NCBI GenBank assembly: GCA_013399115.1
Contig: VXAA01000904.1
Span: forward strand, 997,360 to 1,061,359
Length of the DNA: 64,000 bases
Source of the DNA: Anseranas semipalmata
Taxonomy: Eukaryota; Chordata; Aves; Anseriformes; Anseranatidae
Direction: 5' to 3'
Shown: one piece after another, positions 25,801 to 34,647 of the stretch
How positions within the stretch are numbered: the first letter of the stretch is position 1
How the letters are laid out: every line of letters begins with the position of its first letter
Translations under genes and position numbers: made by a program
Notes under the pieces: model-generated
Databases searched by the model: none
Told to the model about the DNA's origin: nothing
Seen by the model: only the letters and a program-made list of their open reading frames with translations

Positions 25801-26712
25801 TTGGAAGAGCTGCAGCAAGGAGATACGATAGCACGGCTGCCTTGCCTCTGCATATATCATAAAGGGCAAGTATTCCTCATGATATACATAGAATTCCTGA
25901 AGGTTGCATTTATGGGATAACTTCGTTAAAACTTAGTTGTCTTTTATGCTTCAAACAAAAAATGAGCAGTAACAACCCTAAAGATAATTTTTAAATAGCA
26001 TCTTTCTGCATTGCCACCAGAGTATTTGAAGTCATCTTCTTCTATACTGTAGCCTTCTCTCACTTGCATGAAAAGTCCACAGGAAAAATAAAGGCAAAAT
26101 CACTTGTATGGGGAAGGAGTGCACGTTGTAGCTAATGAGCTTAGATTGTGTGTACTTATAACAGTTATAATTGTTATAACAGCTTTGTCAAATGCTAGTA
26201 GATGGGAGAGGGAGCACTTTTTAAACCTGTTTAGTGTTTGTTTTCACAAATGTCTGTAACTACAGGAAGTAAGATGTCAGTGAATGATTTAAGCAAGATG
26301 ATAGTGTTAGTAGTAAAGTAACCTGTGCATAAAAGCTGGCTAATAATTTGTAAAATGCTTCCCTCGCAGGTTTTAACACTTAAGATATTTAGTTGTTCAA
26401 CAGTGTTTAATATCCAAATACAACTGTGGTTTGGGGTTATTAAGTTTTCAATTAATGTTGAAATATATTCTTTGTGAATATATAAAGATGTAGTGTCTGT
26501 ATGTGGATGTGTGTATATACATATACTTCTTTGTTAATATAAAATCCTACTGTTCCTGGAAATCACGAGAAACCAATTAATATGCATTTATTACTGCTAA
26601 ATGTTACTGGGATATTCATGTCAATTGTCTTCATTTTTGTCTTGCATCCAACAGCTGCATAGATGAATGGTTTGAAGTAAATAGATCTTGCCCTGAGCAT
26701 CCATCAGATTAA
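4746..26712 (+). CDS. ZNRF2: ZNRF2, E3 ubiquitin-protein ligase, 3' part (coding exons 2-4)
   Basis: This is the C-terminal part of zinc and RING finger protein 2, joined from 4746-4841, 25760-25865 and 26655-26712 (stop TAA at 26710-26712). The joined frame gives 85 complete residues plus a glycine split with exon 1. It contains a zinc finger (Cys-x2-Cys-x11-His-x3-Cys) and then an atypical RING whose last ligand is His (CPEH). ZNRF family members are known to be N-myristoylated E3 ligases on endosomal and lysosomal membranes, and ZNRF2 acts on Na/K-ATPase and mTORC1 signalling. The myristoylation signal belongs to exon 1, which is upstream of the window. The RING text (QQGDTIARLP, KGCIDEWFEV) fits ZNRF2 better than ZNRF1, and the neighbouring NOD1 supports this. 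Human ZNRF2 has 242 residues, so about 155 are missing here because of the window edge, not because of damage. Confidence 0.93.
5700..6000 (+). mobile_element. CR1 LINE 3' fragment, old and degenerate
   Basis: The text matches the CR1 3' end in order: AGAGGCAGTGGTCACAAGTT near 5760, AAAGAGGCTGTGCAACCTCC near 5859, then GACCTCCAGAGGTCCCTTCC near 5969. The usual phrase about a first-strand ATTCTNTG tail is not preserved. The many mismatches and small indels point to an old insertion. The fragment is sense on the + strand, as is ZNRF2. Confidence 0.85.
6336..6400. repeat. GTT/GTTT low-complexity repeat
   Basis: Mixed GTT, GTTT and GTTTT units in ZNRF2 intron 2. The open frames across it on both strands are artefacts of composition. 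Confidence 0.9.
8705..9550. promoter_or_regulatory. GC-rich patch with CpGs inside ZNRF2 intron 2
   Basis: Within AT-rich intron DNA, two GC-rich blocks (about 8720-8890 and 9240-9550) carry many CpGs, for example around CCGCGCGCTCGGGGGTAGCG at 9492. A perfect 12-base palindrome, CCAGCCGGCTGG, is at 9281-9292. A good donor, AAG|GTAGGT, follows at 9639/9640. This could be an internal or alternative promoter, or simply a GC-rich unique segment. No direct evidence of transcription is available. Confidence 0.3.
14157..14174 (+). other. G-quadruplex motif
   Basis: The bases are GGGGAGGGGAGGGGAGGG, four G runs separated by single A. It is on the sense strand of ZNRF2 intron 2, so it could form in the pre-mRNA as well as in DNA. 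Confidence 0.85.
17061..17087. repeat. CAA microsatellite
   Basis: The stretch is AAC/CAA units with slight irregularity, in ZNRF2 intron 2. Confidence 0.9.
20050..20688 (-). mobile_element. CR1 LINE, 5'-truncated copy with intact 3' tail
   Basis: On the - strand the element ends with the avian CR1 tail repeat (ATTCTGTGATTCTATGATTC), visible on the + strand at about 20052-20074. Moving inward are GGTCCCTTCCAACT, a block for GGAACAGGCTCCCCAGGGCA, AGGAAAAGGTTCTTCACCGA, and GGCACCACAGTG. The copy keeps about 640 bases of the 3' end, is 5'-truncated as usual for CR1, and is much less diverged than the copy at 5700. It lies antisense in ZNRF2 intron 2. The short open frames inside it are fragments and not a working enzyme. 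Confidence 0.93.
22125..22288 (+). repeat. Polypyrimidine minisatellite, 19-20 base unit
   Basis: The tract is 164 bases of uninterrupted C/T. Seven units of the form CCCTCC followed by T5, C and T7-8 start at 22147, 22167, 22187, 22207, 22226, 22245 and 22264. The first spacings are 20 bases and the later ones 19, so a one-base loss in the T run seems to have been copied with the unit. The open frames over it (Phe/Pro-rich or Lys/Glu-rich) are low-complexity artefacts. Confidence 0.95.
25760..25865 (+). CDS. ZNRF2: ZNRF2 exon 3 (first half of RING)
   Basis: The exon is 106 bases long and follows acceptor CTTTCTTCAG. It encodes EDVLSKDTGECAICLEELQQ and then GDTIARLPCLCIYHKG, which gives the first five RING ligands (C, C, C, C, H). 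The 3' boundary is a GC donor (AAAGG|GCAAGT). Two bases of the Gly codon are here and the third is in exon 4. The nearby GT at 25870-25871 would shift the frame. Confidence 0.93.
25866..26654 (+). other. ZNRF2: ZNRF2 intron 3, GC-AG class
   Basis: This 789-base intron starts with GCAAGTATT and ends with CCAACAG. GC-AG introns are the main non-GT class spliced by the U2 spliceosome and usually have a strong donor such as AG|GCAAGT. The site here (AAAGG|GCAAGT) fits except that the exon's last two bases are GG. Only this donor joins the Gly codon and continues to CIDEWF. Confidence 0.88.
26655..26712 (+). CDS. ZNRF2: ZNRF2 exon 4 (end of RING and stop codon)
   Basis: The coding part completes the split Gly and encodes CIDEWFEVNRSCPEHPSD and a TAA stop. 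It supplies the last three RING ligands (Cys, Cys and the final His of CPEH). The ending PSD-stop is the family C-terminus. The exon probably continues to 26732, where AG|GTAATA forms a donor 20 bases after the stop. That is too close to the stop to be expected to trigger nonsense-mediated decay. Confidence 0.94.
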
Positions 26713-26732
26713 GAGAAGATTCATGTTTTTAG
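26713..26732 (+). other. ZNRF2: ZNRF2 3' UTR, part in exon 4
   Basis: This short segment lies between the stop codon and a good donor (TTTTTAG|GTAATA). If the donor is not used, transcription runs into intron 4 and meets AATAAA at 26766. Confidence 0.6.
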
Positions 26733-27799
26733 GTAATACTTATTTTCAGACATGTATATTTCAACAATAAATGTTTTGATTATCTGAAATAACTCTTGAT
26801 GCTATTTTCTTAATTTGTGAATTTGCTACTGTGTCTCAGAACTGCAGTATTAATCAGTAAGTTATGACGTATATTACAATATGTAAAAGGTTTCTGCATC
26901 CTTGTATGGCATGGTCTGAAATGATGTATTCCAGTTTTAGTACTGGAAAGTGGCAAGTCAGTGCCAACAAAGTTTTAGCATTAACTTTTAGAGTATTTTT
27001 TCCATGGAAATGAAACAAGATCAAAATAATACAATCGTGTAATTTTGGATTGTTCCATGAGTACTGGCATTTATTTCTGACAGAAAGCTTTTGGAATCAT
27101 AAAAAAGTTGAAATTAGGTATTTTCAAAACCACTTTCATCTTAATGCATTCCAGAATGTTTAAAAAAAAAAAAAAAAAAGTTAACATGTTCCTATCCATC
27201 CCACCCCACAGAAGTTCACATTTTTCCAGCTTATGAAGGTGTTAATCATTTCAGATCTGTAATCAGTGTCAAAGGTTTAAAGGATAGGTTTATTCTTTTA
27301 GTTGACTAGTTCTAAATCTTTATCTTCCATTAAACTATTGCCCCCAAGCATTGCAAAACACCAATACTCATCATAATTCTTAAAGGAATGGGTATCTGAA
27401 ATTCTGGTCAGCAGGTGAAGGTTTGTTTTTGTTGTTCTGCTAGGGATTAAAAATTATAATAATAGTCTGAAGACCTCATCATTGGCATTTATCTGTTCAT
27501 TTGTTTCATGTTGCTTCATGAGTCTGCGTTGCAGGTCACATCGCAGTGCTATGATTATTGAGGGGGTAGCAGAGAAAACCTGAGGGGAAGATACCTTGCT
27601 ACAGGGATGATTGTTTTAACCTCAGGGCAATGTTAGCTGAAATTAATAAACAAACACATTTCCTGCATTGCCCCTAACAACTGACTTGTGGAAGAAGCCC
27701 ACATGCTGTTTACAAGCACATTTGTCTCTGTAAATGTTCATGGATGTCTAACCTCATATTAAACCCAATTTACTTTTTTTTTTTTTTTTTTTTCCACAG
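26733..27799 (+). other. ZNRF2: ZNRF2 intron 4, inside the 3' UTR (putative)
   Basis: The donor GTAATACT and an acceptor after a run of 20 T (27774-27793, then CCACAG) would define a 1067-base intron. The very strong polypyrimidine tract supports the acceptor. An extra 3' UTR exon agrees with the five-exon layout I recall for mammalian ZNRF2. An A18 run lies at 27162-27179. Confidence 0.6.
26766..26771 (+). terminator. Candidate proximal polyadenylation signal of ZNRF2
   Basis: AATAAA lies 54 bases after the stop codon, just inside intron 4, and is followed by a TG-rich stretch (TGTTTTGATTATCTG). If used, it would give a transcript with a very short 3' UTR and the same protein. AATAAA also occurs by chance in AT-rich DNA. 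Confidence 0.35.
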
Positions 27800-30700
27800 C
27801 AGAGATGGTGATAACTGGGGGCTTAGGGAAAAGGGGAAGGAAAACACAGTGTTTGTGTTCATGCTGCTTCTGTGTATTATATACCGAAATAGCTGAAATG
27901 CTACTTTGTCTTCTGCTTTTTCAACAGCTGCTTCCACTGATCAGAAAACATAGGAGATCTGAGGTTCCCTTGCTGAACACAGCGTGCCTGGCTTGAGACT
28001 TACTGTTCTTCGTGGCTGAAAAAGGCAAAGATGGACAGTGACATGGGAAAAGCATTGCAGACACCAGTAGTGCTCAGTATACCAAACACTCATGCAAAGG
28101 ACACACAGGGATTTTGAAAATGCTGCACATTCTGTAACAATCTACTCCCCACAGACGTTATTGACACTATTTTGTACTGAAGGCCAAAGTTCCTAATTTC
28201 AGCCTAACTTCTGGTTCTGTGAAGAAGCGGGTTATTGGACACGTTTCCTACTGCCTCAAGTGGAAGCCGAGACGTTCGATACATGCTATCTGAGACCCCT
28301 GCAGGAGGGTGGCCCATTTTTGAATGGGAACGTTTTCACCTTCTCACTGGCTGAAGAAGAGTAAATGGCAAATTAAATGTAATCTAACAGTGTGACCTTA
28401 TTTACTGAATTCACGCTCTGTTTTATGTTCTTCACTTTTACAAGAACAGAAAACAAACTTCTCTGCATAGGAATACTATATTTCAGAATTTTGTAACTAA
28501 ACCTTTGTCACAATGCAGTCCAAAGAGTAAAACTGGGACAGGTAACTAATTTATATTGATCAAGCTATAGGGATTGTTGAAATCTGCACATTGTATTGCT
28601 ATTTAAGTAACTAAAACTTCTCTTTTACTGCTTGTGAGTCAAAACAAAACAGAAAAAAAAATGCAGCAAAGCAAAATCTTACAGCTATGCAACTTTTTTT
28701 TAATAGGAAAAAAAAAAGAATTACCAATTTTAAGTGCTGCCAGTTAAGGTAATTTGTTTAACGGGTATTTTTTTAAAAATGTTTCAGGTAATTATTTTAT
28801 TGTACTACTCTCATCTCCAGGCTGCCTCCCGAGGTGGAAATGAATAACTGCAAATGTGGGCACAGCAAGAGGTTGTTTTTTCTTTTTTCTTTTTTTTTTT
28901 TTTTTATAGGCATGGGTGAGATAACATCGAGGTGGGATTTGTGTTTAATTTTTAAAACACATATGTGCAAGTTTTTCTTTGTTTCCTTGTTTGAATGTTT
29001 TATCTGATGGCAGGATTTGTAGTACTTTGCATCTAAATCATTGGTCTCTTCATGTGGAGGCTAGCATTTGACAGTGTGGTTTGTTTTTGTTTTTTTAAAG
29101 GCACCTGCATTTGTTTAATTTATTATTATATTACTGTATTATATTGATATAACCAGGGCTCCATCAAACACCGGCTGTCTCTGGGGGGTACACCAAGTAA
29201 AACTGTGGATAAGTATTAGTTCCCATAAGGTATCACAGTTCAAAAAAGAAAAAGGAAAAAAAAAAAGACAAAAAACTGGAACAGATATCAGGGCTTAGAA
29301 GCATACTTTTTATATCAAGAATTAATCATAGTAGTATCCAAATTTCACAGTACAGGGAAGAGTTTATGAATATTTATTCGTGACAGCAGTTTTAGTGGGT
29401 TTCAATAGCGAAAATAAATTGCACACTTCAAACGTTTTTCTTGTACATACATAATTCTGCTGTTCTTCTTTTGTTTAAGTGCATATTTCTCTCTGTTGCT
29501 ACTATGATTCATATCAAAAAGGGCAAAGAACAGGAGCAGCTGCTGCTATCCAGGAGAACAAGTGCAGTGTGTGTTATTAGACTCTCCTGTCTTGCTTGCA
29601 GAGCAATTCTTTCCTGGATAACAGTTTTCCCTGAATGTTGCACTGTAAAATGCCATTGTTATGCTGCAAATCTAAAGGAGTCCAAACTAGATAATTTTCG
29701 TAATTGGCGGTGCAGTTTCTACATTTTTGGGCTTGCATCACTGGTTTCAGCCGAGCCTGTAACTATGGGGCCCTGTTGTATTCTGTTTTTCAGTGGGAGC
29801 AGAACCATTTTGTCACGCTTTCAATTCTGTAGACGTATCACATGTACAGTAGTTCCCTGTACAGATTCCTTTTTAGCCGAGAATCATTGTGTTGCCTTGT
29901 GTTATCACGGGGGGTGGGGGGCTAGGAGGAATTACAGCACCTGCAGTACGCAAACAGTGGTGTTGCCTGCAGGCCCACTTTTCCAGTGTTTTAAATTCCT
30001 GCTATCTTCGGAAAGTAAAGCTTTTGCATTCACGTTGATTTGATGTTTACTGTTGGCTTCATGCCTACGGAAACTCACCTGTAATATGTAAAGCGGGTAG
30101 GTTAGTGTTTTGGTGTTCTGTGCTCCAAGGTCATAGATAGTCTTTGGCTTGGGGATTAAGTAGGTAAATATTATAAATCTGTTTACAATTTAAGCTTGGT
30201 TTCGGTAGTTCATGTTTCTAGTTCGTTTACTGCTGTTTTGAACATCTGAATTTTCTGTGTTCAGATGCAAGTAGATGGTTTAAAGATCCAACAGTTATCA
30301 CTGCTGTCCTACACTTAGGGCCAGTGTTTGAAAAGCACGCCACTAGCAATCGCATTGACACGTGGTTTTGCAGGCAGGAATCTGTTCCTGCTTCCGTCAG
30401 CACAGTGGAGTTGCGGTATTTTGGATTGTTTCAGGAACTGATATGGGATCAGCCTTAGATGCTGGTTTTGCATTCTTTGTATCCATAAATCTCCTCTGAA
30501 AGTCTATGGTAGGTTTTCATCCAGCAAAACCTGTAATATAGATCAAGCCAAGAATGACCCTGGAAGCACGAGACTGATGCTTGAGTTTGAAAACGCCTGT
30601 GGATATTGACCTTCATAAGCTTTGTGTCACCAGCTGTGTTGGTCAGTTGGAAACAACCATGCTGTAGGCATAGCTGTAATCATAGGCAACACCTTCATTT

Positions 30701-31350
30701 TAAAAACATCCTCACAGTGGTCCTGAATCCTTGTGCTTCAGAAGGGGAAAATAAACACCAAACAAGTCCTGTGTCTCAATCAAGGAATACCACACTTATC
30801 CACATGAAGCAATAACTGAAATTACGGTGCGATATGCTTCTTTGCCTGTAAATATATTGAGATTGCCAATTCTGTGCTGTTTCAGAGTATTTTCTGTCAT
30901 CTGGCCTGTATCTTCCTTAAGTAAGGGTGTGAAATGATTCCCATACTCAGGTCTGCCATAAACATGCTGCTTGCCAGAAGGGGAAAGTAGACTCAACACT
31001 GTCTTGAAATGTGAGGTTTTTCTGAGCTTGTAACATACCCATGTATCTTGAGTAGCAACTTGTGTTCTGAAGTTCATAGTGGAGGTGGCTATGATTTGGA
31101 TTGTGTATAACCATCCTCCATACAATACCAAGAGAGCCATGCTACTGTCAGCGCAGGGCACTGATTGTCCTGACTCTTACAAATCAGTATCTCTCTAATA
31201 ACATTTTCCTTTGGAAGTAGCTAGCTAATTTTCTTTCAACATGTATGTTAGATGGTGAGTTCAGTGGGAAAAGGAAAAATATGAAGCACACTGCAAATTT
31301 GTGGTATTCTATTTTTGGGAAGAATAAAGTGTAAAACAGATGGTCTTATT
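27800..31350 (+). other. ZNRF2: ZNRF2 last exon, 3' UTR (putative, end uncertain)
   Basis: The region follows the acceptor at 27799 and has no recognisable coding exon. It is AT-rich, with T-rich tracts and several ATTTA motifs as in long 3' UTRs. Candidate polyadenylation signals (AATAAA) are at 29413-29418 and 31323-31328. The true end could be at either or elsewhere. A chance-looking open frame of 200 codons lies at 29441-30043. Confidence 0.45.
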
Positions 31351-34019
31351 TGTAATCAATTTAATTTTCATATTCAAGGGTAAGTGTACTACAGTATATT
31401 GAAATGGAAAATGTGTAGGTAATGTACAAAGATGTGGGTGGATACTTGTGACCTTTCTTTTCTCTCCCTGCTCCCTCCCTTTATGATGGTGTAAAGGGGT
31501 TTTTATGACTTAAACAATCTCCAGATTTATATATTTGTCCCAGTTCCTAATGCTGGGAGCACTGGCTTTTTAAGTCTTCGCTGAAAGACTGGAGAGCTGG
31601 TAAAACTGACTCCCAGCAAAGTGGAAAAGATCTTTTTTATTCAGAAATGTGGGTCTTTGTGGTGGTGTTTGCAGATGGATAATGTCTAATACACGAGATG
31701 TGTTTATGGCTGCTTTTGGTATGCCACCCTTTCCATTCGAGGGCTTCAGAAACTTACTGCCTTTCTTCTGTGTTCCACCAAAACAAGGGAACTTGGCACT
31801 TGAATGCTGTTACTATCTCTAAGGAGACAGCAACAAAGCATATGTTGCTTTTGATGTAGGCCATGACATCTCTGAGTTTCCGTGAGTTTTAGCCGCTTTG
31901 TCACATTGAGAGAGAACATTTGTGCGCAAATTTGGTATTGCAGTTTTGTATCTGCTAATTTTGTATGTATAGTTGGGAGTTTCCTGCCGAGAGACTACCA
32001 CACACCTGGGAATGCAGGAATGATACCATGGGATCTTCCAACTCACCTTTGCCAGTGGAGGATTGTCTCAGTTTTTGATGAGTGCTATATTTTGTAATTC
32101 GCTTTCCACCCCTCCAAGCTTAAAAGCCATTTTAGTATCAGTTTCTTCTGTTCTTCCTTGCTGAAGGCATGCTACACTGTAGGGCCATATCCCCTCAATC
32201 TTTGGAAATGCTTTCCATTGGCATCAGCAAAATTAATGTAAGAGACTGTAGTTGAAAGAGGAGGGCTTGTTACAGGTTTTGCTACAACCCAGCCAAACTT
32301 TTTTTTTTTGTTTTTCCGGTACTAGCGTCATCAGCTTGTACCACTTAACCGTTTGTCACTCAAAATAATCTGCGAGAGAAATTCACAACAGAACTGTGTC
32401 CAGTCTTTGTTTCCTAAACGTAAAATTTTTGTGATGTTTCTCCAGTATAAATTAACCTGTTTATCAAATGAAGTTGAAGATGTTTTAACCTATTGTGGGG
32501 GGAAAAAAAAAAAAAGTCTTGACTCTCAAGTTGCATTTGGTTATCTTCTGAGTGCTGCCCTACACAGTCTGGTTGGTTTCCCAAGACACTGCATCGTGTT
32601 CTGTAAAGTAATTTCTTTCTTACGTACGTCAAAGCTGATGATGGGGCAAACTGTAAAATGACCTCATTGTGGAGCATTATTAGTTGCTGAAGACTTGCTC
32701 AGATAAACCATCACAGGAATATCCTGCGCCTGAAAAAGATTGGACTTGGTCCTGGCTTTGATCTAATAAGTTGCCAGCGTACAGCAACTAGAAGGCAGCA
32801 AGCCTACTAGTTGCCGATCTTTCTGGCAGCTTTTAATCTATTTATGTTTGTTTGAGAGACTTTTGCCCTTGGGTGTGCTTTGGCAAAGATTTTGCAACGA
32901 TAAGTAGGATTTGCTCGATACTGGCAGAGTTTCAAATGTAAGTAACCCAATGTTGCAAGTACATAATCTGTTGCTGAATCCTGTTCCTCTCGTTTTCCCT
33001 CAAATCTGCCCTTTTTATTGCTAATTTGTTACATGTAATAGTAAACACTTCTCAATATAACTGGTCACAAGCTCCCAAGGTGTGAAATGCTAACAGGAAG
33101 AGACATCAAAGCATGACTCTGTGTTCTTCCTGTATATATTACGATGAAGCTGAAGTATTCATCACTGCACAGTCAAAAATTCTCTTCCAGCTGATATTGC
33201 CAAAGTACTACAACTTTCAAGGAAGAAAGGAGGTGGCTTAGCTGTAGGGGCAATGTTTTAATGAACTACTTAATTTTAAAAGCTGCAGTGATTCAGCATT
33301 CACCTTATCACTTGACTGAGAGTCTCATTTTAGCTCTCCTTACCGTTTGGCAGGCGTACCTGCTGGTAGAGAGCAGAGTCTCTGTTCCCCTTTCTCTATG
33401 CCTCTTCCCACAGAGCTAACCCTGCCCACAAAGCGTGCTAGCTTCTCAGATGCCACACGTACGTGCAGTGGTAATGGACAAGATGTCTTCCTTCATTACC
33501 CTGAGCAGAAATCAGAATGTAATTTGCGATGTCTAATGTAAAACGAGTTTGTATTTCTTTTTTTTAAATGAGCAGTATGATTGCAAGTTGACTTAAGTTG
33601 TTCTAAGGTACTCTTTTCAATGGTCTGCCAGTACATAATCATGAATGAAAATATTTTTTTATTGATTTTTAGGTTGTATGTTAACATTCCATTCATGTAA
33701 AATATGTACAAATATATGTAATAAATCTTTTGAAGCACAGTTTTCTTCACACTTCCAGGTGATTTTTGTTTTGAGGTATCGGTGAGTGAGGCAGAGCTGC
33801 TGCAGACCACGCTGAAAACAGAGGAAGGAAGAGCACCGTGTAGTCCCAGCCAGAAGAGCGACGGGCTCTCCTGCCCATCTGCAGCCCTGCAGGTGGGAAC
33901 CCGACCCTCGGGGCCAGCCCCCGGCCTCTCGGAGCCCTGAACGCATGAATTATTCAAGTCTGCACCAAGAGACAGTTGGGTGTAATTAGTAAGGAACGTG
34001 TTCGTATCTCTTGCTGGCG

Positions 34020-34330
34020 TAGCTTTTTTTTTTTTTTTTTTTCTCCTGATTGCCTTCTGGGAAGCCTGAATTCCTTCATTGCCAGTAATTCATATGTTTT
34101 TCTCCTCTGTCTTGGGCACGTGAAATGAGAGCTGCGTTATGGGAGCAATCGTTAATTAGTTAGAGCAGGGTTTGGCCTTGCATCAGGAAAACCCTCTGGA
34201 AATGGCTCTGTTTGGGTAGGTACAGGATCTCGCGTGTGAAATTTAGACCGGCGGCACCGCTTGCCATCACGTCCTCCCTCCCGGCTCTGCCCTGGGGCCG
34301 GGCGGTGCTGCTGGCGGGGGGCTGCATACA
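34020..34330. repeat. Direct repeat, copy 1 (gap-flanking duplicate)
   Basis: This 311-base segment starts at TAGC plus T19 and ends at GCTGCATACA. It recurs at 34337-34647 with the same length, including the T19 run, at an offset of 317 bases. The two copies are separated only by six N. Confidence 0.95.
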
Positions 34331-34336
34331 NNNNNN
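34331..34336. other. Assembly gap of six N
   Basis: Six N lie between two identical sequences. This is the pattern expected when the two ends of a gap overlap but were not merged. Confidence 0.97.
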
Positions 34337-34647
34337 TAGCTTTTTTTTTTTTTTTTTTTCTCCTGATTGCCTTCTGGGAAGCCTGAATTCCTTCATTGCC
34401 AGTAATTCATATGTTTTTCTCCTCTGTCTTGGGCACGTGAAATGAGAGCTGCGTTATGGGAGCAATCGTTAATTAGTTAGAGCAGGGTTTGGCCTTGCAT
34501 CAGGAAAACCCTCTGGAAATGGCTCTGTTTGGGTAGGTACAGGATCTCGCGTGTGAAATTTAGACCGGCGGCACCGCTTGCCATCACGTCCTCCCTCCCG
34601 GCTCTGCCCTGGGGCCGGGCGGTGCTGCTGGCGGGGGGCTGCATACA
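34337..34647. repeat. Direct repeat, copy 2 (gap-flanking duplicate)
   Basis: Same sequence as 34020-34330 as far as read by eye. After it the sequence goes on into new GC-rich DNA (CGCAGGCCCTGCCGCGGG), whereas copy 1 runs directly into the N gap. Confidence 0.95.

Noticed and set aside
26158..26185. AT-rich inverted repeats around GTTATAAC in ZNRF2 intron 3
   Set aside because: Short self-complementary AT words are frequent by chance. There are no flanking duplications or other signs of an element.
34160..34445. Open frames running through the N gap (both strands)
   Set aside because: They depend on the false junction and on GC-rich DNA. No domain is seen.
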